Origin: Acheta domesticus
Taxonomy: Eukaryota > Arthropoda > Insecta > Orthoptera > Gryllidae
DNA: 64,000 nucleotides
Assembly (NCBI GenBank): GCA_031308135.1
Contig: JAHLJT010000631.1
Coordinates: forward strand, 211,528,731-211,592,730
Direction of reading: 5' to 3'
The notes under the pieces are model-generated. The model made no database searches and was not told the origin of the DNA. It saw nothing but the letters and a program-made list of their open reading frames with translations. Positions 12,560 to 24,839 of this stretch are shown one piece after another; position 1 is the stretch's first letter; each line of letters begins with the position of its first letter. The position numbers and the translations under genes are program-made.

Positions 12560-13820
12560 TTTAGCCCAATCACTACCCATCCCTTCGCATTGTCCCCATC
12601 CCCAGCCGTGTTTCGCCAGCTCGCCTGGCAGCAGTGTCCCTTCGCTCGAGAACCACCCGACTGCATCCCGCATCAGATTTCTCTCGCCTTCGCTTGCCAG
12701 CTAATCCTCTTTCCCTTTTCGTTATAGAGCTATTTTTATAAGAAAAGACCGTTTTGACAGCTAGAGCAGGCAACATAACTGGAGGTTCTGTGGTCATTGT
12801 GTCTTTGAGGCCACTAGACTCTCCTTCCTCCATTCGTTCGTTTGCAGTTGGCTAACTTGTAAATGGCTTCGACGCCTCCTTCTGTGATGGCCTCGTCCGA
12901 CGAAAATATAGTGCGCCATGAGAAATAATTGAAATTATAAATTGCAGTGCTATGTGCTCTTCTGTTAAAGTTTTTTATAAACATTAAATTGAATTTACTT
13001 TTTGTGTGATAAGTGTTTTGTGTATTTTAAAACCTAGTCTTGAATGTAAATTGCGTACTGGTGCACGTGTTTCATGCTCTTGTGCGGTAAGGTGGCGAGC
13101 TGCGATCGAGAGCGTTCCACGGTTCTATGCTTTGCGTGTTGTCAATGTTTTTAAATATAAATTCATGGTGATCCACAAGAAGTCGTGATGTCAGTCTTAA
13201 CGGGAGCCATAAACACTTCACGAAAGGCGTGGCTGAACAGCTGACGCGGCGGAGAGATACTTCTCTGAATTACATTACATCTGAATTACATGTGATGTTC
13301 AATTGTTTAGTGAACTGTAATTTTGGTTCATTCTTCGGCGTATTCTTCTATAACTCAGAAGTCATTTCCCAACTGCACACCGTTTCGTCCATACGATGTT
13401 TCAGAAGAAGTGAACATTTTTCTTAAGTTCACATTCGTAAGCAGCGCAAACAGATGTTCTCGCACCAGTCCAGAGAAAATGTCGAACACAGATGAACAGG
13501 CATAATCTTCGGAGTAGTAAGTGTTAAGTCAGCGGGGTAAGAAAATGGTCGCGATGGGAAGTTTCAAGTTTTGTTTCCACGAACTTTTAAGTGTGGTTTT
13601 AACGTTGCCGATTTAAATTTGCCGATCTAAAAGATCATGCAAATGCTTTTTGAAAACAGACAGAAGTGGATCAACTATAACCAATCGATATAGTACTAAG
13701 CAGACCACGGTAAACGTAGAAATAAACCGTTACACTAAGGAGAAAAACAGAACGGGATGCAATGGGGCTATTATTTTTTGAGGAGGTAGGTGAATGGCGT
13801 AGGAAACGTTCACTGCGAGA
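12560..13820. other. Unassigned intron, mixed composition
   Basis: Mid-GC from 12560 to 12920, then AT-rich. Short open frames exist on both strands but no recognisable peptide, splice pattern or terminal repeat. Confidence 0.4.
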
Positions 13821-13829
13821 TGCAGCCAG

Positions 13830-14381
13830 TATAGGCCCCTAACCGTACCGTGGCGTGTCCCTCAACCGTACCGTATAGCGGGGGCGGTGGGGTTGATATG
13901 GGCGGAGGGGGCGATGGGGGGTGGCAGGGCAGGGGCACGACGGAGATGATGGGGGTAGAGACGGCCGTGTGGGAGGGCGGCGGGAGCGCGCTGTGCCGGG
14001 CGGGGGCGGCGGTGCGCGGCGCTCTTCCTCCTTCCCCGGCGGGGGCGGCGGGGGCCGGCGGCTGGCCTGCGGGGGTGTCGGCAGCGTTACGCGGCGGATT
14101 CCTGCTGCCCGCACCCATTAGCGGCGGCAGAGGCCTGCTGCTTGTTTTTGTTTGCGGCGGCGGCGGCGGCGGCGCGGACGTGAGAACCTCGGCCGCCGCG
14201 GGTCACGCACCCGGATCGCGCTCCAGATATCCGCAGCGGCGGCCGCGGAAGATCGCCTCGCTCGTAAAACAAAATGAAACGCGCGCCGCGCCGCCCGCCG
14301 CCGGGCGCTCGGAAGGCTCCCTGCCAGCGCACGCGCGCGCGCACGCACCCCTTCCCTCCTCGGCCGCCCCCCCCCGCCGGC
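13830..14381. other. CpG island
   Basis: G-rich at the 5' side (gggggcggtggggttgatat), CpG-rich after. It contains cccattagcggcgg near 14114, a (ggc)n tract near 14156-14173 and gctcgtaaaacaaaatg near 14259. It runs directly into a SINE-A copy. Confidence 0.5.
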
Positions 14382-14773
14382 TGAGGTGGCTCAGGGCGTA
14401 ACTGATGTCGCTGCAGAGCCTACGACCGGCTTAGGGTTCCAGTTCCGACGGAGGCAGGATTTTCCACGTTGGGTAGACAGCTAGGTCGAGTTCAGCCGCC
14501 TGCGCCGTCTGGATTCTAGCGGCCGGCTGCTCTGATCGGTCATTTTCCGTGCTTTCTCCGATACACACCAGGCGAATGCCCGAGCAGTACCCTAACAACC
14601 GGACCACGGACCGTGTGGGATCTTTCCTTCCCCTTCCTTGTCCTATTCTCACCGTTTACGTACACACACACACACACGCACACACACACACACTTGCAAG
14701 CACTACACAACCACACGTATCGAGAGCGTGTTTCGGTTGGGCTGGTGATCCGCTGATGGGATATACCTGGAAG
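14382..14773 (+). mobile_element. SINE-A copy 2, 3'-truncated at a microsatellite
   Basis: Head ctgaggtggctcagggcgta, box-B-like gggttccagttccgacgg, body with ctctgatcggtcattttccg. A (CA)n-like tract lies near 14662-14693 at the position where other copies have ttacttacatgcacta. The copy stops after gggatatacctgg, where a GAA-rich tandem array begins. Confidence 0.7.
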
Positions 14774-15350
14774 AAGAAGAAAAAGTAGAAGTACAAGTAG
14801 AAGAAGAAAAAAGTAGAAGAAGAAAAAAGTAGAAGAAGAAAAAAGTAGAAGAAGAAAAAAGTAGAAGAAGAAAAAAGTAGAAGAAGAAAAAAGTAGAAGA
14901 AGAAAAAAGTAGAAGAAGAAAAAAGTAGAAGAAGAAAAAAGTAGAAGAAGAAGAAGAAAAAGTAGAAGAAGAAATAGTAGAAGATGAAGAAGAAATAGTA
15001 GAAGATGAAGAAGAAATAGTAGAAGATGAAGAAGAAATAGTAGAAGATGAAGAAGAAATAGTAGAAGATGAAGAAGAAATAGTAGAAGATGAAGAAGAAA
15101 TAGTAGAAGATGAAGAAGAAATAGTAGAAGATGAAGAAGAAATAGTAGAAGATGAAGAAGAAATAGTAGAAGATGAAGAAGAAATAGTAGAAGATGAAGA
15201 AGAAATAGTAGAAGATGCAGAAGAAATAGTAGAAGATGCAGAAGAAATAGTAGAAGATGCAGAAGAAAAAGTAGAAGATGCAGAAGTAGAAGATGAAGAA
15301 GAAAAAGTAGAAGATGCAGAAGTAGAAGATGAAGAAGAAGTAGAAGAAGA
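14774..15350 (+). repeat. GAA-rich minisatellite, two unit types
   Basis: First part (to about 14945) is an array of the 16-bp unit gtagaagaagaaaaaa; the second part is dominated by the 21-bp unit gaagatgaagaagaaatagt+a. The opposite strand is open for 244 codons rich in F, Y and I, which is a product of the repeat, not a gene. Confidence 0.9.
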
Positions 15351-15610
15351 AGACTATTTCTTCAGCGCCAGCTTCAGTGTTATTGTTCACTGAAGAGTTG
15401 TTGTTCTGTTGCTCTCCTTCCGCGTGGACCCTTGCCTATTTCAGCTCTATCAGGGCCATGTGTATCCGTGCTGTACCAGCGCCGTGGCCGCATTCTGGGG
15501 CGCAGCCGCCGTCAACGCTGCGATCGGCGGCGCAGGCGGCTTGGCTTCCGCGGCGAGGGCGGCCCGCGGAGCGGCCCCAGCAGAGCCCCAGCGCTGACGT
15601 GGTTTATCTG

Positions 15611-16964
15611 ATAGAGCAGTGAATGTAATGAGCTACGTGTGGTCTATGGCCATAACGGTGCTGGCCCGTTTCGGCGAGCCGGATTTCGAGGGTATTAAGT
15701 CATTAAGATTAAGCGCCGCTGCGTCGAGAAATGATGGGCGGGATTGCTCTAATAATTTTTCGGGCCTTCGGGAGGTATTCGAAAATAAAACGTCGAAATT
15801 TTTATTTATGATCTCATAATGCCAATTAATCACTTGTTGAAAGAAGGCGCCTTTCCCAGAGCTGTCATGTCCTTTAAAGTACAACACGTGTCTTTAAATA
15901 TTGTTGTATCAGGAATATTGATTGATTAGTGGGAATCAATTGTGAATATTAATTGGATTCTCGATAGAATCCATTAGGAGATACAGGTTGTAGTTATCAG
16001 CGTTCGAGATCAAACTGCTCTGCTATCGACGATCAGAATCGACACGCTTCTTGCCTGCCTCCCATGGTCTTCAGACACCCGAGCTGCTCTTTTTATTCTA
16101 TGAGTGTATTAACAGTCTGCGTGTTATGTGACCGCCGTGCACATCTTTCACTAATGGGATACAGTGATCGCAGCAATTGCAGTGAATTAATTGTGGCGCT
16201 ATACACACTTTGCTGGCTCAAGAACATATCATGTTTATTATTACTTTAAGAGGTGTAGAGGGAAATAGTCAAATGTCAATATGGAAGAGTTCTGATATTC
16301 CGTAGATATTATCTTCATTATTGACTCATGTTAATGATTTTATTTGTTTAATAATTGATTTGTTATTTTTGTTGATGTATTTATAAACTATAAAAAACAT
16401 GATTTTATTGTTTAGCTGTTTCACGTTTTTAAGGATATTTGACGAATATGTCTTCTTTACGAAAGTACATTTAAGAGCGCAAAGGCATTTAATGAGGATC
16501 AAGAATGTGCTTCATTAGTATTGTTTTTTTCATTTGTAAAAAATGTGTTTCCCATATTTTATCTATGAGTGCAAAACCTTATCGTAACTAGTGGTGTTAA
16601 TACAAAAGTTTCTCGCACTAATTGTAACATTTTTCGCAATATTACACTACTACATGAACCTGCAATAGCGTTACCATCCAAATTTTTTTCCTCCGCGCCA
16701 GTTTAGAACATAGGTGCATCAGGCGCGTTACCGCTATTCCACCAGTCAACACATAGCGAATTCAACTTTTCCATCGCTTAAAAAATAGTGGTATCTCACA
16801 TTTGTCTAAAATATGCATTTCATTAAAATTCAGAGTTCAATGAATATGAGACCTTAAAGTTAAATGCATTAACCTCAAGCAGAAATTGTGAAAAATTAGA
16901 CAACCACCAGTTCCTTCACCGCCTTTTGAAAAAAAAAAAAAAGAACTCTTTGTTTAAAAATTAC
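15611..16964. other. AT-rich intron, nothing recognised
   Basis: A short GC block at 15470-15600 precedes it. I see no terminal repeats, SINE blocks or coding signal. Confidence 0.5.
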
Positions 16965-17480
16965 CTAAATTTCCAACAAAAGTTCGCGAAAATGACTCAC
17001 GCTTTCGAACAATTGGGTATGACCTTATTTCAAAATCTCTATTTCAACAACAGATTGCATTAAGGAAATCTCTATCTTCAATATAGTAGTTGTAGGAAAT
17101 CACCGAGAAAAAACTTCTGCAATTTTAGAAAATTTACAGCTTTCAACAAAATGAGACCCCCTTCATTTTTTGACGTTCATTTCGTTATCCAAGAGCAACG
17201 TATAATTAACAAATTGGATTCATTGTTGAGAAATATTTGAAACCGTTTAAGCTTCAGGTAAAGTACCCCCAAAGATTGGTTTATTCTTTTCAAAATCGCT
17301 GGGTCTCGAGTTCGTTCAGATCGATTGGAGAATATCAATTTTAGAAAAAAATCGTCTGAACGGTTTAGGCGCTAGTGTTGGCCACAACCAGACAGGCGAA
17401 CATACGGCTTTGCCGTCTATCGATTTTTCGATATTAAAGATCTGCCAAAGATTGTGACGTTATATGTTAGAAATAATTAT
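16965..17480 (+). repeat. Dispersed repeat family G, copy 2
   Basis: Longer copy of the family at 10125-10545; shared block taagcttcaggtaaagtacc, then gattggagaatatcaatttt and gtttaggcgctag with a following cagacaggcg. Not autonomous. 17481-18900 beyond it is AT-rich with no recognisable feature. Confidence 0.5.
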
Positions 17481-19127
17481 CTGCTTCTATGAACAAAATT
17501 TATCCACTGTTTTGTTGCCTGGGACCAAAAATAAGGGTTATTCTGTCGCAAATCGTCGATTTTTACAATGCGTACGTAGAAAAGTGTGACATGAATAGAA
17601 AAATAAATTATATTTTCATTGAGTTGATTAATAAATAAAAATTACAGTTAATTGACAACTATAATACTACACAACAACAAATAGGTCTAATAATACAAAA
17701 ATTGCTAATCGCTTGATGCCCGTCTTATGTCGTACTCATTTTATCAATACACAAACTTTCATTCCTCTTTACTCTCCGCTAGTCGTAACTTTGCCTTCAT
17801 ATCACAACTGCGGGTATCCCCTTAGTCACATCCTTATCACGTACCGTCGTTTTTAAGGAATGCCTAAAACCGTAACTCTTATAATTCTCAACTCTTGGTA
17901 TCAATATTTTCAGTGAATTTCTGACATAGTCGTCCATTTATTCATCAAACTTGCTTTCACGCTTCATCATAAAAGACAAATCTTACAAGCTATACATGCA
18001 CTACACAAAACATGATGATTTCTCGTTTGCAGATATTTCATGTATTACATGTGTTAACGTAGATTTAATATTTGCTTTCTTGATTTGGGTTGTTTTATTC
18101 AATATTCCATGATTTTAATTTCATTGCATGCCACTTTCTACCATATCATATAATATCAAAATATTATTAGTAATCGTAACCTTCGTTTGATACGCAAAAT
18201 CATGGTTTAAATTAGAGATTAATGATGGAATACGTGTTAACGTCAGATGATGCGACGCATTTAGAAAGAACCGAAAAGATAACCTTGGCTAACAATTTTT
18301 TTCTCCAAAACTAAAGGAAAATAATAAGCAGCGTACAATATAAGAAGACTTACTTCACGCTGGTAATCATTTTGTATTTTAAGATACAGAGCTGTTCCTC
18401 AACACTTTAACTCTAAAGCTCAGATAAAATCCTAGAATCCTCAGGAATACATCAAAATTCCTGGCAGATTGTGTGAGAAATAAAACACTCGTTTTCAGAA
18501 GCAACGAATTCAGCCACACCATGCCCATCAGAAGTTCGTTTGATATGAAGAGGGCAGAAGAGATCTGTAAGTTTGCTTACAAGAATTCTTGGTTTATAGG
18601 TTCTTTGGTTATCTTGCATGGAATGGAAGGAGAAAGCAAAGATTGGAGAAGGTTGCCAAATGCACGAGAAATCAATGAAGCTCAAGGAGAGGAAAATCCG
18701 AAAACGAAATGTGTAAGTCAGAATAATAAGCAAGACTAGTAAAAGATTACCAAAAACTATAACATAATTCTAAAAGAACTCAAGGATGAATTTTTGGTTA
18801 GTTTTATCCATAAAAAGCTTTTCCCTTCGTACGGATTATAATAAATTCATCATTTCTTACACACATTTTAATATGTAAATTAGATTATTAGAGAAAAGGA
18901 TTCTTCGACACCTGCAGGTGGCGCAGAGTGACTGTGTGAAAGTGAAGCCGGGGGCAGGGCGGGAAGGGTGTTGTGCGGGAGCCATCCCTGGGATTAACGC
19001 GCGTTTAAAAGCACATTTCCCCGCCGCCGGCCCTCGTTAGGCGCAGCTGCGTATCTCTGGCAGCAGAAAGGGCCGCCCTGCGCCTCCGCGCCTTTGTGCG
19101 GCCGGGCCCTCCCTCCCCCATCCCCGG

Positions 19128-19480
19128 CTGGGGTGGCTCAGGGCAGCGACTGATATCACTGCACTGCCTCTGAGCGGGAGGTCCTAGGGTTCGCAGTAAG
19201 AGGATTTTCGACACTAGCTAGAAAGCTAGGTCGAGTTCTGGAGGAGAATTCTAGCGGCCGGCTGCTCAGATCAGTAGTTTTTTCGTGGATTTTTCGTTTA
19301 ACCACAGGCGAATGTCTGCTGGTGGGCAATATCTGCTTGGGGCAAAAACCCCTCTAGCCAACATGTGATCGGCGCCGGATCTTGCCATCCAGTAGGGAAT
19401 CACTGCAATCTCTCGAGGAAAACATGCACTTCATTTCCTGGACTAATGGTCTTAGCATGACCTTGACGTGTCGGGAAACA
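19128..19480 (+). mobile_element. SINE-A copy 3 with internal deletion
   Basis: Head ggggtggctcagggcagcga, box B gggttcgcagt, body through cacaggcgaatgtctg, then a jump to ggtgggcaatatctgcttgg and the 3' part (gatcttgccatccag, ctctcgaggaaaacatgc). Roughly 150 bp of the middle present in the full-length copies is missing. Confidence 0.7.
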
Positions 19481-20109
19481 TGGTATAACCAATTAATTCC
19501 TCACCTATGCACGCGACCCAGCAGGTAAATTTATGTGAGAAACTTTTCATGTTTAAAAAAATGTATGTGAATTTTCAGAGTTCTAAGCTCTGCCGGTTTT
19601 GACGCAAACAAAAACAAGCATATTTGTAACGTACAAGTACTTTAGAAGACATACGACATTTCTCACTATCGTCCAGATTATTCAATACACATTCATTAAA
19701 CATGCATTGTAATTGACCCGTTTTTAGGCACCAGATATGAGAAAAGTTTATACAATTCTCACATGAAAATTGCGGTTAATTAACGCTTCAATTTAACTTG
19801 AGTGAATGTTTCATGATTTTTCCTTTCACATCGGATGTTGCTTCGCCACGAAAGCAGGCTGGAGTGAATTCTCTTTTGATTCTCCATTAAATAATGCTGA
19901 TATATTTAAAATAACTAGAGATCAATTAAATTAATTAAATTTAGATCATTAAAATATTTTGACGTTTTCTAAGTAAAAAGGAAGAGCAGTAAAGACATTC
20001 AAGATGAATTGACCGTCAATCTTTAATGTTAGATTCTCTTTGAAATTGCTAATTTATGAATTTTGCTTCAATCGCGCTCCTCGAGCTTTGTGTCCAGGAG
20101 GTCACAGGT

Positions 20110-21120
20110 CAGTTATTCCGGGCGAGTAGGAATAGAGGTCCACGGCTTCCTCATTACGCCACGGACACGCCAGAAGGGCACCGTTCCCTGCGTCGCAGCA
20201 GGCACCGTTTGCGTGGCCCCGCCCTCTTCCTTCCAGCGCCGCCCCTCTTCTCTTCTCCCGCCTTTCCTCCTCCACCGCCCCGCCTCTGCTCCCCGCCCCG
20301 CGCCTCTGCGCGCCACCCTCTAGCGGTGCCGCGCCGTATTTACATATAATGCACAGAAATAATGCGGGCGCCGCTGAAAGAACGGCTTAGCGTGGCCCGG
20401 TGGTGAGGCGGGGGGCGGCGCGGAGCGGGGTGGAGAGGCGGTGGATAGAGCGAGGCGGCGTGGAGCGGGATGAAGCAGTGGATGGCTTGGGGCGGCGCGG
20501 GGCGCCATGGAAAAGAGGTGAATAGAGCGAGGCGGCGTGGACCGGGTTGGAGAGGCGGTGGAAGCTTCAGGGAGACGCGGGGCGATGTGGAAAGGCAGTG
20601 GATGGCGCGGGGTGGTGGCGCGAGGTGGGGCATTGAGGAGCAGGGCGGGGCGGGGCGGGGCGGGGCGGTGTGGAACGGCATGGGGCTGAGCGGCGCGGGG
20701 CAATTCGGAGCTGGGCGGCGCAGGGCGGCTCGAAGCTGGACGAGTCGGGGCGGCGCGGGGCGACGCGACGCGGGGCTGAGCGGTGCGGGGCTGGCGGCGT
20801 GGCGGGGCGGTGCAGGGCAGCGCGGGGAGGTGGCGTGGGGCGTAGCGGCGCGGGGCGGCGCGCAGGGCGGTTGCCCGGGGCGGTGCGGAGCGGAGCGGAG
20901 CGGGGCACCGCGGGGCGGTGGCGTGGGGCGGAGCGGCGCGGGGCGGCGCGGGGGAGGCGAGAGCTTGGGACAAGCGCCGCTAACGACCGCGCGGGCCCCG
21001 CCGCCGCCGCGTCAAAACAAACACCGGCGCAGAGCAGAGCCGCGCTGCGCGGCCGCTGCGCACGTGCGGTGGCCTGCGCTGGAATGCGTGCGTGTGCGGG
21101 GGAAGGGGAGTAAGGGACCA
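20110..21120. repeat. CpG island with degenerate G-rich (gcggggcg) repeats
   Basis: From about 20395 to 20990 the + strand is a run of degenerate ggcgcggggcg/ggagcg units, including five consecutive ggggc repeats near 20645. Composition leaves several frames open on both strands; the predicted peptides are R, A, G and P low-complexity. Runs of G could form G-quadruplexes (inference). Confidence 0.65.
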
Positions 21121-22190
21121 CGTACGCCTGTGTTCGAAGCGATGCATTGGAGCGGCGTTCGCTATCAAAACACATCTTGTGCTCACGGACACCACAATAT
21201 TTCAGTCGGCGGGATGGACAGGAAATAGCACCTGAAGAGTTGTTTCACTGCTGTCTCGGAAGAGGGAAATGGTATTAAACTCTAATTTCAGAGTGGTTGT
21301 ATTTCATACAAATATTGTGAAGGTGAGTCTCACCACTAGTAAAGACATTTACTTAATTATTTGTTATGCTTTTAATTGAGACGGTCTAACTATTGGATTG
21401 AATTGAAAGTCATTTATTACCTTTGCTAGATTTACACACTGTGTTTGAATTATTTTCGAAAACAGACGAATTATTTACGAGAATTTGCTGCATTAAGGGA
21501 TAGTAAAGGAAGTTTGGGTACTTTTAGGATTATCTCATGTAGATAGTAACTTTTTATTGTTTCTAAAGTCATTAGTACAAATTTCAGTAAGATCAGAACT
21601 AATTTACAAATTTGCATACACAAAACAAACATTGTTATTTATGTAATATACTATGTAATTAAAAAAAGTAGCATAAATTATACCCGCAAAAACGTTTTCA
21701 GTGGAACCCCATCAAAATCGATTGACTCGTTCTTCAGATTACCCAGGGCAGTCAGACAACAAATGCGTAAAATCAATTGAATTAGTTTCTGTAACATCAA
21801 AATAAGCTCATCAAATTATGAAGGCAGTTATTTTTAAATCACTGACACTCGACATCTCTGTAGGTACATTGTTACAAATAACGTTTTTAGAAAATGAAAT
21901 TCAATATCATTTATATGATTATTAGTCTGCACATACATTGGTGCTGACATAAGGTACATTCCTGCACCTTCTCCCATTTTATAATATTGAACCATCATTG
22001 TCCATTGAAAACATACCCATGTATTACCATTCTTCATGTAATTAATGTAAACTACTGATTACTGGGCCCATCAGAACGACAGTAGAGACACACTTAAAAG
22101 TTGGTCCATTCCAAAAAACTGCTGTGTACTTTGTGGCTTAGCAAGGAAATAAAAAAGGAAGAGAGAAAGATCTTTCCCACCGGTCGTTAC
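21121..22190. other. AT-rich intron, nothing recognised
   Basis: No inverted repeats, SINE blocks or coding signal found by eye. Confidence 0.45.
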
Positions 22191-22512
22191 TAGTTAAATA
22201 GCGCCACCTGTGTTAACTGTTGGAGGTAACAAATTACTACCGGAAGGATGAGCGCAAAGGAGAAAGGTGAGCCGACGCGGCTGTTGTGTTCGCTGTCCGG
22301 GCGTGCACCAACCGCTGGCGCTCCTCGCCCATAAAGTAGCCGACGGGGCGGGCGGACGGGCGAGCGAAGGAGACTTGGGGCGGGGAATTGGGGATGACCG
22401 CGGTAACAAATTGCTTGGCACTGCTAGAAGAGGCGTCTGGCCAACTAGAGCAAAGAATGTGTTAATGGGAATAAAGCGTGGGGGAGGGGCGGTTGAAGAT
22501 GGATGGAAGCCG

Positions 22513-23047
22513 ATTGATTGATTAGTTATTCGAGCGCATCAACTGGTAAGTTCATTAGTCCCGTAAGTTTAGTTCATTTTTTCCTCGGAAGGTAGCAGTG
22601 ATCTTCACCCGCTGGAGAGATCCGGCGCTGACCTACCTGTCAGCTAGCGGGATTTTCCTCAACCAGGTATTTCCCACCAACGTGGCACCGCCCCAGCCGG
22701 GACAAGCGCTAAGCTCCCGGCTGGTCTTCCGACATGTGTCTTGGTGTACTGTATGTACATGTAAGCGTATGTAAGTAATGGGTGAGGATAGAACAAGGAA
22801 GAGGAAGAAAAGATCGCGCGCGATCTGTGGCCCGATTCTTACGGTACTGTTCCGGCATTCCCTTGATGTTAATCGGAGAAACCTACAAAAACTTCCGTTG
22901 GGAGCAGCAAGCCGCTAGAATTCAGTAAGCTGCTGAATTTGACCTACCTAGTGTCGACAGTCCTGCCTCCGTCGGGACTCCAACCCTAGCATCTCCCGGT
23001 CAGAGGCTCTGCAGTGGCATCAATTGATGCCCTGAGCCACCTAAGCC
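22513..23047 (-). mobile_element. SINE-A copy 4 (full length, minus)
   Basis: Reverse orientation: begins with the tail gattgattgattagttatt and ends with the head complement ccctgagccacctaagcc. The order of blocks mirrors the plus copies, including ccagccgggacaagc and gtcgggactccaaccctag (box-B complement). Confidence 0.78.
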
Positions 23048-23379
23048 TGTGGGATGGATGTCGAAGGAGCCTAATCGTGTGAATTGCCGGAGTGGGTTCT
23101 GAGCGGCGGCTCAGAGTCAAGGCGGGTGGTCGTCTGAACGAGAGGCGACACGGCAGTGTTCATTCGAATTTCTCCTGGCAGTTCCTGCTGTTCCTGACGC
23201 CATTGTGGAACAGGCAAGCGCATTTCCATCCCGGACACGCGCGGGGTGAAGATTGAAAAAGGCTTGTCAGCGGCCTCCTCCGCTAACGTCATAAACAGCG
23301 GAGAGACAATACAAGATAAGGGAGAGTTTGCCGGGACCCATAAATTCCGGGCGTCGTTACACGTGGGGCCTGCGCCCTT

Positions 23380-23790
23380 GAAACTCAGGCGGCGGTAGCG
23401 GCGGCGGCGGCGCAGACGATCGAGCTACTGTAGGAGACGTGCGGCCGCCGGGCACGATACGTTACCCCTCCTCCCTCCCCGCGCCCCGCCCCGCGCCGCC
23501 CCGCCCCTCCCCGCCCCTCCCCGCCCCTCCCCGCCCCTCCCCGCCCCGCACCCGCGCCCCGGCAGGCCGGGCCGCGTGTGGGAAACTAGTTAACGGGCCT
23601 CGCTAATTACCGAACTCTATTAAAATCCCGTGTGTACCTACACGGCCGATAGGATCGGCCTTCATTAGCGGCGGGCAGCGCGGGGGCGCGTGCGGCGGTG
23701 GGGGCGGGGGCGGGGTGCCCTGATGCGCGCGACGCCCCGCCCTCACCCCCACCCCCGCCCCCGCCCCGCCTCCCACCCGCGCTCATCCAC
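23380..23790. promoter_or_regulatory. CpG island with 10-bp C-rich repeat and TAAT motifs (candidate enhancer)
   Basis: Contains four tandem ccgcccctcc units (23501-23540), a block with gttaacgggcctcgctaatt and ttcattagcggcgggc (about 23590-23672) and flanking ggggcggggg runs. The 90-bp middle part is not low complexity, unlike its flanks, and is the part most likely to be conserved. Function inferred only. Confidence 0.3.
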
Positions 23791-24529
23791 TGAACGTTCT
23801 GTTTTTCGGAGGTATCAACTCGGCGAACCGAACATCTCCGGGAAACGCCTTAGTTGAAATTTATCACTCAGTATCAAACGAAAGAAAACTTTATTTAGAA
23901 TGTTGGTAAAGTTGTAATATTATTCCAGTGTTATTGAATGTCATAATGGTTCATTTGCTTGCTTCCGTTATCACTTGTTTCGAAAAGCACATCCGCTTGC
24001 TGTTCCCAAAAACAGTATGTTGCGAAATACTTCAAGCAATTTCACCAACAGTTTCATAAATGTGGACGCTCTGACACACACAAACACACATCACAAAATT
24101 ACGTTTATTATATTAGAAGCGTCTTAATAAAACAAGGAAGGAGAATAATGTTTTATTTTTCTTCGTGGTTATTCCAGGTTTCAGCCCTAATGAGTAACAA
24201 TGCATTTCAAACTGTACAATCGGTATTAGCAATAAGACAAACTTTGTAATGAAACTTGGTATAACAAGAAGTCTCAATTCGATGCGACGGAAGTGATCAG
24301 TCCCAGGAATTGTCGCAGGAATACAATATTTAAAAAGTCTTATTTATATCTTGATTGATATATTTTATGAAAGCAGCTAAGTACGAAAAGGCGCTATGAA
24401 TTAGAGCTAGCATTTCCGCATTTCCAGTACGTCGTTATTTCGAAACACGAGTTACGAGGCGTCTTTTCCTCAGCTAAAAGGGCACTTGTTTCTAGCGCGC
24501 GCCACTTGGTGAAAACACCGCGGCATTGT

Positions 24530-24760
24530 AAGGGGATCCCGTTCCGCCGCGGCGTCGACACAAATGGGCACATCGGCCGCGCCAGCCGCGCCGAAGACCC
24601 CGCGTACAACCCCAGGACGTGTTCTAACAGCGCCGGGGACTTAGGCGGCCATCCATTTCCGGGGCGTGAGGCGCGTCCCGATAAGAGCGTGACCGGCAGC
24701 GATAGCCCCCGCCGCCCCCGCCCTGCGAGGAGCGGGAGACAGCACGCTCCATAGCGGTGG
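24530..24760. other. Small CpG island
   Basis: GC-rich block with no coding signal, between AT-rich 23800-24520 and a TCGATG element end. Confidence 0.4.
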
Positions 24761-24782
24761 CGAGAGGCTCTTGTGTTGGGAG

Positions 24783-24839
24783 TAGGGATGCGACATTAGT
24801 GTCGATGTTTTTACAGAAATAGTGGTGTTTTAAATATCG
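24783..24839 (+). mobile_element. TCGATG-rich hAT-like element, terminal fragment (family D)
   Basis: Begins gtagggatgcgacattagtg and tcgatgttttt, matching the reverse complement of the right end of the element at 34990-35504 (gttgtcgcatcccta). Cut off after about 55 bp by the inverted-repeat element that follows. Confidence 0.5.

Noticed and set aside
14656..15390. 244-codon minus frame of F, Y and I
   Set aside because: Complement of the GAA minisatellite.
18452..18739. Opposed 88- and 93-codon frames in AT-rich DNA
   Set aside because: No recognisable domain, no splice context; could be a decayed element but cannot be supported.
20320..21228. 217- and 252-codon frames on opposite strands
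   Set aside because: GC-rich degenerate repeats; open on both strands, no motif.
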